The notes under the pieces are model-generated. The model was not told where the DNA came from and searched no databases. It saw nothing but the letters and a program-made list of their open reading frames with translations. From positions 2,208,001-2,272,000 of the forward strand of contig NZ_CP019947.1 in NCBI RefSeq assembly GCF_002025205.1: 64,000 bases of DNA, in the 5' to 3' direction. Shown here piece after piece: positions 8,851 to 17,810 of this stretch; position 1 is the stretch's first letter; each line of letters begins with the position of its first letter. The stretch is from Pseudomonas sp. CC6-YY-74. Its GTDB lineage: Bacteria > Pseudomonadota > Gammaproteobacteria > Pseudomonadales > Pseudomonadaceae. The position numbers were made by a program, and so were the translations under genes.

Positions 8851-11511
8851 TTAAGCGAGGCTCTTGCTGACCACCTCGAACACATCGCTGGACAGCTCGC
8901 CAGAGGCGAGAACCCTCTGCAACTCGGCCTTCATCAAGGCCTGACGAGCGTCGTCGTATTTACCCCAGCGGGTTAACGGCCCGAGCAGCCGCGCGGCGAT
9001 CTGCGGGTTGAGGGCATTCAGGGTAATCACCTGATCGGCCAGGAAGCGGTAGCCGCTGCCGTCGACCTGATGAAAATTGACCGGGTTCTGCCCAGTGAAT
9101 GCCCCGATCAGGGCGCGCACCTTGTTCGGGTTTTTCAGGGTAAAGGCTGGGTGTTCCATCAGTTGCTGCACCCGCGCCAAGGCGCCCGGCAGGCTGCAGG
9201 CAGCCTGGACACTGAACCACTGATCCATGACCAACGGGTTGTCCTTGAAGAAGTCGGCGAAGCTGGCCAGCGCCTTGGCTTTTTCCTCCTCGAACGGCGA
9301 ATTGACCAGCACCGCCACAGCCGCCAGGCGCTCGGTCATGTTGTCGCACACCTCCAACTGTTCCAGACAAACCGCCAGCACCTCGGGCTTGCCGCTGAGC
9401 ATCAGGTAGGACAGCGCAATGTTCTGCAGGCTGCGGCGGGCGAAGTGCTCGGCCTCGGCGACGTAGGCAGTGCTGCGCGAAAGCTCGCGATTGGCCTGGT
9501 AACGCAGCCACAGCAGATCGAACAATGCGTCGGCCAGTTGCTTGCGGGCGAATTCGCGGGCGCCATGGATGGCATCGACATCGGCCACTTCGCTGATTTC
9601 GCTGAGGTAAGCCGCCCCCGGCAACGAGAGCAGCTCGGCGACCATGGCCTGATCCAGCCGATCGTTCTCCAACACGCTGCGCAGTGCGCTGACCAGACGC
9701 TGGTCCAGCTGCAAAGGCTCGCCGCGCTGATGCTGGCCGATCAACTCCTGCAACACCTGCACGGACAACTGCTGACCGGCTTCCCAGCGGTTGAAGCCGT
9801 CGGTGTCGTGCTGCATGAGGAACATCAACTGATCGCGGCTGTAAGGGAAACTCAGTTTGACCGGCGCGGAGAAACCACGCAGCAACGAGGGCAGCGGGTG
9901 CTCGGCAACATCGACAAAGGTCACCACCTGCTCGGCCGCGGTGATCGAGATCACCCGCGACGCCGCGCCGGCGCCGGCTTCACCGGCCAGACGCAGCGGC
10001 AATGCCTGGCCCTGTGCGCCGAGCAGTCCCAGTTCCACGGGGATCACGAAGGGCTGTTTGTCGCGCTGCCCCGGCGTGGCCGGACAGCTCTGGCGGAAGG
10101 TCAAGCTGTAGGTCTTGGCGGCGGCATCGTAAGCCTCGCTGACGGCCAAACGCGGCGTACCACCCTGGCTGTACCAGCGTTTGAACTGACTCAGATCGAC
10201 AGCATTGGCATCTTCCATGGCCTTGATGAAGTCATCGCAGGTCACGGCCTGGCCATCGTGGCGCTCGAAGTACAGGTCGCTGCCCTGGCGGAAGCCCTCG
10301 GCGCCGACCAGGGTGCGGATCATGCGCACCACTTCCGAACCCTTCTCGTAAACGGTCAGGGTGTAGAAGTTGGAAATCTCCATGAAGGCCTCGGGCCGCA
10401 CCGGATGGGCCATGGGGCCGGCATCCTCGGCGAACTGATGGGTGCGCAGGTAGGCCACGTCCTCGATGCGCTTGACCGTGTGCGAGTTCATGTCGGCACT
10501 GAACTCGGCGTCACGGAACACGGTAAAGCCTTCCTTGAGCGACAGCTGGAACCAGTCGCGACAGGTCACCCGGTTGCCCGACCAGTTGTGGAAATACTCG
10601 TGCGCCACCACCGCCTCGACCCGCTGATGGGCGCCGTCGGTGGCGGTATCGGCCTTGGCCAGCACGCAGCTGGAGTTGAAGATGTTGAGGCCCTTGTTCT
10701 CCATGGCGCCCATGTTGAAGTCGTTGACCGCGACGATCATGAAGATGTCCAGGTCGTACTCGCGGCCATAGACCTGCTCGTCCCACTTCATCGCCTTCTT
10801 CAGGCTGTCCATGGCGTGCTGCACCTTGTCGACGTTTTCCGGCTCGACATAGATGCGCAGCGCCACCTCGCGCGCACTCAGGGTGGTGAAGCTGTCTTCC
10901 ACGCACCAGAGGTCGCCGGCCACCAGGGCGAACAGGTAGGCCGGCTTCATGAACGGATCCTGCCAGGTCGCCCAGTGCCTACCGCCCTCTTCCGGGCCGC
11001 TGGCAATCGGGTTGCCGTTGGACAACAGCACCGGGTAGCTATGCTGCTCGGCGCTCAGGGTGGTGGTGAACTTGCTCATCACGTCTGGGCGATCGAGGTA
11101 GTAAGTGATCTTGCGGAAGCCCTCGGCCTCGCATTGGGTGCAGAACATGCTGCCGGACTTGTACAGCCCCTCCAGGGCGGTATTGCGCTCTGGGTGGATG
11201 CGCACGCTGCTGTCGATGACGAAACTGGCACTCCTGGGCTGCAGGCTCAGGTGGCTGGCGCTGAGCTGGTAATCGCCAGCAGCCAGCGTTTTACCATCGA
11301 GGGACAGGCTGAGCAGCTCCAGCTCCTGGCCGTCCAGTATCAGCGCCGGCAGGTCGCCGACCGCACAGGCCGGATTGCGCCGCATCACCAGCTGCGCATG
11401 CACCAGCGTGTGATCCTCGAACAACTCGAAGGTCAGGTGCGTCTCGTCGATCAGGTAGTCAGGCGCCTGATAGTCCTTGAGGTAAATCATCTTCGGTTGT
11501 TCGGTGCGCAT
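8851..11511 (-). CDS. pepN: Aminopeptidase N (M1 family)
   Basis: 886-aa cytoplasmic zinc aminopeptidase. The substrate-binding GAMENKGLNIF motif and the zinc motif HEYFH near residues 300-304, with the third-ligand Glu in KEGFTVFRDAEF, are intact. An M1 PepN-type C-terminal helical domain follows. I start at ATG 11511 (MRTEQPK...) instead of 39 nt upstream because GAGG lies 6 nt before it and this is the conserved family N-terminus. It is the last gene of a leftward run that includes DUF2797 and the yeaC-like gene. Confidence 0.95.
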   Translation of the reverse strand: MRTEQPKMIYLKDYQAPDYLIDETHLTFELFEDHTLVHAQLVMRRNPACAVGDLPALILDGQELELLSLSLDGKTLAAGDYQLSASHLSLQPRSASFVIDSSVRIHPERNTALEGLYKSGSMFCTQCEAEGFRKITYYLDRPDVMSKFTTTLSAEQHSYPVLLSNGNPIASGPEEGGRHWATWQDPFMKPAYLFALVAGDLWCVEDSFTTLSAREVALRIYVEPENVDKVQHAMDSLKKAMKWDEQVYGREYDLDIFMIVAVNDFNMGAMENKGLNIFNSSCVLAKADTATDGAHQRVEAVVAHEYFHNWSGNRVTCRDWFQLSLKEGFTVFRDAEFSADMNSHTVKRIEDVAYLRTHQFAEDAGPMAHPVRPEAFMEISNFYTLTVYEKGSEVVRMIRTLVGAEGFRQGSDLYFERHDGQAVTCDDFIKAMEDANAVDLSQFKRWYSQGGTPRLAVSEAYDAAAKTYSLTFRQSCPATPGQRDKQPFVIPVELGLLGAQGQALPLRLAGEAGAGAASRVISITAAEQVVTFVDVAEHPLPSLLRGFSAPVKLSFPYSRDQLMFLMQHDTDGFNRWEAGQQLSVQVLQELIGQHQRGEPLQLDQRLVSALRSVLENDRLDQAMVAELLSLPGAAYLSEISEVADVDAIHGAREFARKQLADALFDLLWLRYQANRELSRSTAYVAEAEHFARRSLQNIALSYLMLSGKPEVLAVCLEQLEVCDNMTERLAAVAVLVNSPFEEEKAKALASFADFFKDNPLVMDQWFSVQAACSLPGALARVQQLMEHPAFTLKNPNKVRALIGAFTGQNPVNFHQVDGSGYRFLADQVITLNALNPQIAARLLGPLTRWGKYDDARQALMKAELQRVLASGELSSDVFEVVSKSLA

Positions 11512-11530
11512 GGTGGCCTCTTCGAGGCAG

Positions 11531-11551
11531 CCGCAAGCTGCAAGCTGCAAG
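11531..11551. repeat. Tandem 7-nt repeat (CTGCAAG)3
   Basis: Three near-perfect copies of (c/g)CGCAAG/CTGCAAG lie between DUF2797 and pepN, in the pepN 5' leader. 'gctgcaagctgcaag' tracts are common between Pseudomonas genes. Confidence 0.7.
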
Positions 11552-11557
11552 TGGTGG

Positions 11558-12394
11558 TCAGTCGGCCAGTTGGTGGACGGCCAACTGATAGCTGGTGTAT
11601 TTGCGGATATTGATCACGCCGGTGTCGAACATCAGGTACTGGCCCTTGATGCCGAGCAGGGTACCTTCGGCAAGCGGATTCTTGTCCAGGTTGAAGCTGC
11701 TGATCTTGGCCGGGTAGGCCTCGATCGGGTAACGGATGTCCACCGGCTGTTGATCGCTCAGTGGCTGAATCGCCTGAATGCCGAAGCGCTGCTGCAACTC
11801 GGTAAGCCCCGCGCCACAACTGGCGAACAGCTGATCACGAATCGCCGGCAGATCGACCGGCGCGGCGTCGCCCTTGAGCAAGGCGCGCCAGTTGGTCTTG
11901 TCCGCGACCTGTGTGCGCAGCAGATCCTCGACGAAGCCCGACTGCTGACGGGTTGCCACCCGAAAAATCGGCAATGCCTGGCTCGCGCCCTGGTCCATCC
12001 AACGGGTCGGAATCTGCGTGGCACGGGTGATCCCGACCTTCACGCCCGAGGAATTGGCCAGGTAGACCACATGATCGGTCATGCAGAACTGCTCGCCCCA
12101 GCTCGGCTCGCGGCAGGTGCCGGCGTCGTAGTGGCAGCGCTCCGGACTCATGATGCAGATATCGCACTGCGCCAGCTTCTTCATGCAGGGGTAGCAGTAG
12201 CCCTGGCTGAAACTGGTCTTGGTCTTGCGCCCGCAGTGGCTGCAATGGATAGCGCCCAGGTACTCGAGGCGCAAGGTCTTGCCGATCAATGGATTGACCG
12301 CCACCTCTTGATCGTCCAGACGAAAGACGTACTGCACAGGCGCATCCAGACGCACCGCCATCTTGCTCAGGGCACCGCGTGCCAACTCAGCCAT
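11558..12394 (-). CDS. DUF2797 zinc-ribbon protein
   Basis: 278 aa. Cysteine pairs CSHC, CYPC, CDIC and the later C-H/C residues suggest one or two zinc sites at about 50-95. A following segment (VVYLANSSGVKVGITR) resembles the core of GIY-YIG folds, which is only my inference. The C-terminal part contains a PAKISSFNLDK strand and ends near the stop. Function is not established for the family. Its ATG overlaps the stop of the upstream yeaC-like gene by 1 nt (translational coupling), and pepN follows 47 nt later, so the three genes probably form one transcript. Confidence 0.85.
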   Translation of the reverse strand: MAELARGALSKMAVRLDAPVQYVFRLDDQEVAVNPLIGKTLRLEYLGAIHCSHCGRKTKTSFSQGYCYPCMKKLAQCDICIMSPERCHYDAGTCREPSWGEQFCMTDHVVYLANSSGVKVGITRATQIPTRWMDQGASQALPIFRVATRQQSGFVEDLLRTQVADKTNWRALLKGDAAPVDLPAIRDQLFASCGAGLTELQQRFGIQAIQPLSDQQPVDIRYPIEAYPAKISSFNLDKNPLAEGTLLGIKGQYLMFDTGVINIRKYTSYQLAVHQLAD

Positions 12395-12657
12395 CAGTGC
12401 AGGGCATCCGCGGACTTGAACAGCAGGTTAGGTGCCGGCTCGGATTTGGAGCCGCAGGCCTGCTCGCCCATGTAACCGATACGTTGATCCTCGGGGAGAT
12501 TACGGGCTTCCCAGGCGATCAGCGCCTGCAGAGTCAGTTCCTTTTGCTCCAGGGTCAGCTTGCGCCCATCGGGCCACTTGCCGATTTCCAGGGCCAACTT
12601 CAGGCTCTGATGAATTTGCGGGGTGATATTTTCAATTGCTTGGAGAAAGGACGACAT
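12394..12657 (-). CDS. YeaC-like DUF1315 protein
   Basis: 87-aa small acidic-to-neutral protein of the DUF1315/YeaC family (SSFLQAIENITPQIHQSLK start, ALIAWEARNLPEDQRIGYMG centre). ATG 12657 is chosen because GGAGG sits exactly 5 nt upstream; a frame extension to 12675 is unlikely. Function is unknown. It is widely conserved in gammaproteobacteria and coupled to the DUF2797 gene here. Confidence 0.85.
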   Translation of the reverse strand: MSSFLQAIENITPQIHQSLKLALEIGKWPDGRKLTLEQKELTLQALIAWEARNLPEDQRIGYMGEQACGSKSEPAPNLLFKSADALH

Positions 12658-12733
12658 GGATACCTCCGAATACAAAGCCGCAGTTTACCGGCTGCGCCAG
12701 GCGCCCGCGAGCGCTTGGCGCAGGCCAGTGCAA

Positions 12734-13594
12734 TCATCTGTCAGCGCGCTGACGCGCCAGCACTCCACCGAGCAGACCGGTAGCGCAACCGGCGAGCAAG
12801 CCGCCAACATGGGCGGCATTGGCAATCGCGCCAAACTGCAGCAGTTCGAAGATGCCCGTCATGCAGATCAGCAGCCAGGCCAGCATCATCACCAGCACGC
12901 CACGCGGCAGGCGATACTCGGCATTCGGCGCCAGCAGCTGAAACAGCCAGCAGTGCCCCAACAGGCCGTAGAGCACGCCGGACAAGCCGCCAAACAAGGC
13001 CGGTCCGGAAAAGCTGTACTGGGCAAGGTTGGATGCCAGGCTGAACAGCAGCGTCAGCCCGAGCAGCATCCACGGCCCCTGGCGCGCCTCGATGCGCCGC
13101 CCCAGCACCCAGTACCAGAGCGCGTTCATCGTCAGGTGCAGCAGGCCGAAATGGATCAGCATCGGCGTGATCAGGCGCCACCACTGCCGCGTTTCGAGCA
13201 TTTCGGCCAGGTAACTGAAATAGATGTAATCGCCCTGAATGCGGAAATCGACGAAGCTCAACCAGCGGATCGCCGCGAAGTTGTCGCCTAGCGCGGTCAG
13301 CGCGGCCACCAGCAGGGTCAGCCCCAGCATGCCGGCCGTCAGCGGGCTGTCGCGCAACTGCTCGACAACCCCCGCCGCAGCCTGCGGCGCTGCAGGCGCC
13401 TGCAGCGCCGCATCGCCCTGCGGGTAGCGCAGATACAGATCGCGCACCTGTTCGTCCAACTCGCCCGGCACCCACAACACCTGTTCGCCAGCTTCCTCGG
13501 AGACCCGGTGCGGCACCTGCAAACGCCGCAACAGGACGATGAAACCACTGAGATCGGTCTGGATCGGCAGACGCAAGACGGCAACCGGGCTCAT
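12734..13594 (-). CDS. Rhomboid family intramembrane serine protease (GlpG-like)
   Basis: 286 aa. There is an N-terminal cytoplasmic domain (1-80), then six or seven TM helices. The catalytic dyad is visible as Ser205 in GLSGVLYG and His262 in NAAHVGG. The GlpG-type H148...H153...N157 motif is in TM2. It should cleave single-pass membrane proteins inside the membrane; substrates are unknown. Start ATG 13594 overlaps the stop of the metallophosphoesterase by 4 nt (ATGA). A longer frame to 13756 exists but lies wholly inside the preceding gene. Confidence 0.9.
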   Translation of the reverse strand: MSPVAVLRLPIQTDLSGFIVLLRRLQVPHRVSEEAGEQVLWVPGELDEQVRDLYLRYPQGDAALQAPAAPQAAAGVVEQLRDSPLTAGMLGLTLLVAALTALGDNFAAIRWLSFVDFRIQGDYIYFSYLAEMLETRQWWRLITPMLIHFGLLHLTMNALWYWVLGRRIEARQGPWMLLGLTLLFSLASNLAQYSFSGPALFGGLSGVLYGLLGHCWLFQLLAPNAEYRLPRGVLVMMLAWLLICMTGIFELLQFGAIANAAHVGGLLAGCATGLLGGVLARQRADR

Positions 13595-14565
13595 CGCGGC
13601 GCCTGCGAGCGCTGTACGTCGACCGAGACGAACTTGTGCGGATCCAGGCGCGTTTCCTGATCCAGCCGGTAAGCCACCAGCTTGCCGTTCAACACCGCGC
13701 TGTAATCCAGACAGACCAGGTTGGGACGGATCGGTGCCGGCTTGCCGCTGCGCCAATAGTGACCGACGAACAGCAGTGGCTGATCGGCGCCATAGCGCAG
13801 CAACTCGTTTTTTTGCAGTTCGCTCAGCGGCGTTTGTGCGGCCAACGCCGGCAAGGCATCGGGCTGGAAGACGATATCGCCGTAGGTCTGCGGATCTTCC
13901 TCCCAGAATTTGGTGCGAAAATGCGCACGGGTGAAGCCCTCACCGCTGGTCAAGGTCAGGCCGTGCGGCAGGCGCATGTCGGTGCCGCGCAGCAGACGAT
14001 CCAGGGCGGTATTGGCAAAACTACCCGGCACGGCCGAGGCCTGCAGGAAATGCTCGTCGATGCACGCGTCGGGAAACTGTGCGCGCAACGGCTCGATCAG
14101 GCCGGCGTCCCAGCAGGCATGCACCACGCGAAAATGTCCGGCATCGATGAACAACGGCAACTCGTAGAACCAGGCAAGAAACTCGGACCACTCCGCGGGA
14201 TAGGCCGCGAACTGCTCCAGGGTCTCCTTGATCAGCCGGGCATGCCGCGGCGTATGCTCGCGCACATAGTGCTGACCACTGCCGGGCGCGGCCAGGGTGC
14301 TCCAGCCGAGGGCATAGAATTCATGATTGCCCATGATGCACAGCGCCTCGCCGGCCTGCACCATGTCATGGACCAGATGCAGGGCTTCACGGATACGCGG
14401 ACCGCGATCGACCAGATCACCGAGAAAAATCGCCATGCGCTGCGGATGTCGCCAGACACCGCCCTGGCGCCGATAACCGAGGGTATCGAGCAGGCGTTCA
14501 AGGGTAAGCGCACAACCGTGAATGTCACCAATCAGGTCATAGCCACGTGCGGGATCAAGGTGCAT
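13591..14565 (-). CDS. Calcineurin-like metallophosphoesterase
   Basis: 324 aa. The canonical metal-binding motifs are GDIHG at 13-17, GDLVDRGP near 50 and GNHE near 80, with downstream His residues in HYWR. This is the PPP-type Ser/Thr phosphatase/ApaH-like superfamily. It could act on phosphoproteins or dinucleotides; the substrate cannot be told from sequence. It starts immediately after the nadK stop (adjacent codons) and overlaps the rhomboid start, so nadK, this gene and the rhomboid gene look like one operon. Confidence 0.87.
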   Translation of the reverse strand: MHLDPARGYDLIGDIHGCALTLERLLDTLGYRRQGGVWRHPQRMAIFLGDLVDRGPRIREALHLVHDMVQAGEALCIMGNHEFYALGWSTLAAPGSGQHYVREHTPRHARLIKETLEQFAAYPAEWSEFLAWFYELPLFIDAGHFRVVHACWDAGLIEPLRAQFPDACIDEHFLQASAVPGSFANTALDRLLRGTDMRLPHGLTLTSGEGFTRAHFRTKFWEEDPQTYGDIVFQPDALPALAAQTPLSELQKNELLRYGADQPLLFVGHYWRSGKPAPIRPNLVCLDYSAVLNGKLVAYRLDQETRLDPHKFVSVDVQRSQAPR

Positions 14566-15456
14566 TCAGCCTCCCCCGCCCCCGAGCCGACTGCCCCAAC
14601 CCAACTTGTTGCGGCAGACCTCGTAGTAGTTGTGATCGAGCGGATGGATCAGACACAGCTTCTGCGGCTTCTTGCTTACCGTGACAGTATCGCCGGGGGC
14701 GCAGGTGAAGTGATTCTGCCCATCGCAGGAAACCTGCGGGTAGATCTGCATATCCTTGGACACGACGATTTTCAGCTCGCTGTTGCCATCCACCACAATC
14801 GGCCGGCTGGACAACGTATGCGGGTACATCGGCACGATGACCATGGCATCCAGCTTGGGGTGCATGATTGGCCCGCCGGCGGACAGCGCATAGGCCGTGG
14901 AGCCGGTCGGCGTGGCGACGATCAGGCCATCGGCTTTCTGACTGCAGACGAACTGGCCATCGATGAACAACTCGAACTCGATCATCCGCGTCGATTTACC
15001 CGGGTGCAGCACCACGTCGTTGAGCGCATCGCCCTGACCGATCGCTTCGCCATGGCGACGCACCTCAGCCTCCAGCAAGAAACGGTTCTCGGTCAGGTAG
15101 TTGCCTTCCAGCACCTGGGCGACCTTGAGTTCCAGTTCATCCGGACGGATATCGGTGAGAAAGCCCAGGCTGCCGCGGTTTACCCCCAGCACCGGCACCT
15201 TGTGCCGCGCCAGTGCACGGGCGGCGCCGAGCATGCTGCCATCGCCGCCGACGACGATAACCAGATCGCAGACCTCACCAAGAATTTTCCGCGAGGAGGT
15301 TTGCAAGCCATGACCTGGCAGCACTTCGGCAATGGTGTCTTCGAGAATCACATGCAGATGACGGTCGATCAGAAACCTCTTCAGCCGGCGCACGGTCTCC
15401 AGCACCTGGGTGCTACCCAGACGGCCGATGATGCCGATATTACGAAATTGCTCCAT
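14566..15456 (-). CDS. nadK: NAD kinase
   Basis: 296 aa; phosphorylates NAD to NADP in the cytoplasm. The GGDG motif is at 70-73. The NE/D-type ADALNDVVLHPG segment and the substrate-binding TPTGSTAYALSAGG loop are present. Length is normal for proteobacterial NadK. The C-terminus ends in a glycine run (GSRLGGGGG). It is the first gene of the leftward nadK/phosphoesterase/rhomboid operon and is divergent from the DUF1853 gene. Confidence 0.96.
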   Translation of the reverse strand: MEQFRNIGIIGRLGSTQVLETVRRLKRFLIDRHLHVILEDTIAEVLPGHGLQTSSRKILGEVCDLVIVVGGDGSMLGAARALARHKVPVLGVNRGSLGFLTDIRPDELELKVAQVLEGNYLTENRFLLEAEVRRHGEAIGQGDALNDVVLHPGKSTRMIEFELFIDGQFVCSQKADGLIVATPTGSTAYALSAGGPIMHPKLDAMVIVPMYPHTLSSRPIVVDGNSELKIVVSKDMQIYPQVSCDGQNHFTCAPGDTVTVSKKPQKLCLIHPLDHNYYEVCRNKLGWGSRLGGGGG

Positions 15457-15598
15457 GGTGCTCCCGCAGGCTCTGGATCTAGACAGTCTCGATTATGGGC
15501 GAAAGCCTGCGGCAGCGGCAAACTCGCGGCATTTGCGCCAAGCCAACCCGCGCACGCTTAACCACCGCCACGCATGGATTTGGCGCTATGCTCGGGTG

Positions 15599-16558
15599 AT
15601 GATGCCTTTTCCCGCGTTGACCGACCTGCAGCAGCAATTGCGCCAACCCGTGGTGCGGGATTTGGCCTGGGTGCTGCTGTCACCGCCGCTGCTGAGCAGC
15701 CTACCATGGCCGCAACGCCACCCACTCAGCGCCAGCCCATGGAGCCGCGCGCCTGGAGCGCTGGCCGACTGGCTGACCCGCCTCGACCGCGACCCTGGCA
15801 GTTTGCTCAACTGGCTGGCGCAGAGTTCGGTGCGACGCCTGGGCCTGTATTACGAACGTCTCTGGCAATTCGCCCTGCACGCCGCCCCCGGCATCGAAGT
15901 GCTGGCGGCCAACCTGCCGATCCGCGAAAACGGGCAGACCCTCGGCGAACTCGACTTGCTGTTGCGCGATGAGGAAGGCGTGCACCACCTGGAACTGGCG
16001 ATCAAATTCTATCTCGGCCCGCAACGGCAAAGCGGCGCCGAACTCGCTCACTGGATTGGTCCAGGCTGCCATGATCGCCTGGATATCAAGCTCGACCATC
16101 TCAGCCAGCACCAGCTGCCCATGTCGGCACGCGGCGCAGCACGCCCGGCGCTGGCGGAACTCAACCTGTGCACTGCCCAGGCGGCGCTCTGGCTCGGCGG
16201 GTACTTGTTCTACCCCTGGGAAAAACCCTGCGCGCCACCTCTGGACGCCAACCCGCAGCACTTGACTGGCCGCTGGCTGCACCGGCGTGACTGGCCTGGT
16301 TTCGCCGCACAGAACACCGACGGCTGCTGGCAGCCTTTGCCACGCGCAGCCTGGCTGGCACCTGCGCGAGTCGAGCGTGCCGAGCGGTGGTCCGCCGAGA
16401 CCCTGCAAGACTGGCTGCACGCCCTGCAGCCGCAGGCCAAGGCGCAATTACTGGTAGGGCTGCAGCGCAGCCCACAGGGCGACTGGCAGGAGGTAGAGCG
16501 GGTGTTTCTGGTCAGCGATGACTGGCCGTCAGCAACCCTTGACGCTGCTGGAAAATAG
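15599..16558 (+). CDS. DUF1853 family protein
   Basis: 319 aa. The family signature is visible as QPVVRDLAWVLLSPPLL at the N-terminus and LGELDLLLRD...LELAIKFYLG in the middle. The latter resembles a PD-(D/E)XK nuclease core (E-D...E-x-K), as noted for this family; that reading is inference. Two ATGs (15599, 15602) are possible and no strong RBS is seen. It is transcribed divergently from nadK with a 142-nt gap. Function is unknown. Confidence 0.82.
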   Translation: MMPFPALTDLQQQLRQPVVRDLAWVLLSPPLLSSLPWPQRHPLSASPWSRAPGALADWLTRLDRDPGSLLNWLAQSSVRRLGLYYERLWQFALHAAPGIEVLAANLPIRENGQTLGELDLLLRDEEGVHHLELAIKFYLGPQRQSGAELAHWIGPGCHDRLDIKLDHLSQHQLPMSARGAARPALAELNLCTAQAALWLGGYLFYPWEKPCAPPLDANPQHLTGRWLHRRDWPGFAAQNTDGCWQPLPRAAWLAPARVERAERWSAETLQDWLHALQPQAKAQLLVGLQRSPQGDWQEVERVFLVSDDWPSATLDAAGK

Positions 16559-16632
16559 CCCGCGCGACTCCAGGGCAATCGTCAACCACTGACGCCGAGC
16601 CGGGTGCCGGCGGCGTCCCGCGTCAATCCTGA

Positions 16633-17741
16633 TTAGCGGCTGCGTTCGGTACGTCCGCCGGAACGTGCCAGGTAACCCGAACCGCTTTCGCACATCAAGG
16701 CATCGCGCTGCACCGCCGGCAGCACATCCAAGCCCGCGCGCAGCGCGTAGGCACTGAAGCCCAGCTGCGCCAGCAAGAACACCGCACTGGCGCTGCGTTT
16801 ACCACTGTCGCAATAGCACAGATAGGTACGCGCTTTATCCAGCAGCCGCGCCTTCAGGCGCAGGAGCTGCAAGGGCATATGCAGGGATTCCAAGGCATGG
16901 GCCTGCTCGTATTCCTCTTGCAGGCGCACATCCAGCCACTGTGCACCGGCCGCCAGCAGGCGTGCCGCTTCGCCCAGCGAGACTTCATCGACCACCGGGG
17001 CCTTGAGCAACGAGAAGAAGTCCTGGCGATAGAGGCGCAACACCACGCCATCGTCGAGCAGGGTCACTGTGGCATTGCGTGGGCGATCGGCGAGCAGGGC
17101 TTCTTCACCAAAACAAGCACCCACTTCCAGCTCGGCCAACACCTGCTGCTCGCTAGCGGCACCGCGAATCACTTCGGCGCGACCGCTTTCGAGGAAATAA
17201 CAGCAATCGCCAGGCTCCCCCTCACGCAACAGGGTCGTGCCCGCCGCCAGCTCGATGCGCTGTAGACGTCCAAGCATGGTGCGCACGTTGCTCGGCGGCA
17301 CCTTGGCAAATATGGGATTCTGCAGAAGACGCTCCAGCCACTCCACATCGGCATGGTTCTGGCCAAGTTCGAGGAGCAAATCCTGATAGGCCAGCCGCCA
17401 GGTCAGCAGCCGGTTGAGCGTTGCCGTGTCTACCGCCAGCAGGCTGGCATCGGTTACGGCACGCGCTTCATGCAGACGCGGCAAGCTGGGCGACAGCGGG
17501 TGACAACTGGCCTCACTGCCGGCGATCAGACGTTGCTGCTGACCATTGGGCGTCTGCAGCAGCAACTCTCCAGCGAGCAGATAGTAAGTCAGGGCCGCCT
17601 GGTCGCCGTGGCGAAAGAGCAGCTGCCCGGCCAGCAGCGGCTGCGGTAGCAACTGACTGCGCAGCTCCCGCCACTGCTGTTCGGACAGCACATTAAGCGG
17701 CGTAAAACTGCGCAACTGTTCAGGCTTCAGGGGCTACTCAT
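16633..17741 (-). pseudogene. Dual cNMP-binding domain plus rhodanese protein; start interrupted by a probable 1-nt deletion
   Basis: The frame from 17715 encodes two cyclic-nucleotide-binding-like domains (about 1-125 and 130-245; the second has FGEEALLADRPRNATVT, a good phosphate-binding cassette) and a C-terminal rhodanese domain with active-site CDSGKRSAS. No ATG starts this frame; only TTG 17715 or CTG 17730 is available before an in-frame TAG. Adding one G to the GGGG run at 17730-17733 joins ATG 17741 (MSSPLKPEQ...) to the body, giving 369 aa. I therefore think the start has been lost to a homopolymer error. If the sequence is right, translation could still begin at TTG. It may link a nucleotide signal to sulfur or redox chemistry. 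Confidence 0.7.
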
Positions 17742-17810
17742 GGGTATCCAGGCTCCGCTGGTCAAGACTCTGAGGGTGCGCAAATTGCCAACTTCGTAGC
17801 GAGGGTTTTT

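Noticed and set aside
9070..11613. 847-codon open frame opposite pepN
   Set aside because: Antisense shadow of a high-GC gene; composition is Gln/His/Gly-rich with no family motif, while the other strand encodes a complete M1 peptidase.
13636..15561. 641-codon frame opposite the metallophosphoesterase and nadK
   Set aside because: Spans two real genes and their junction on the opposite strand; no motifs.
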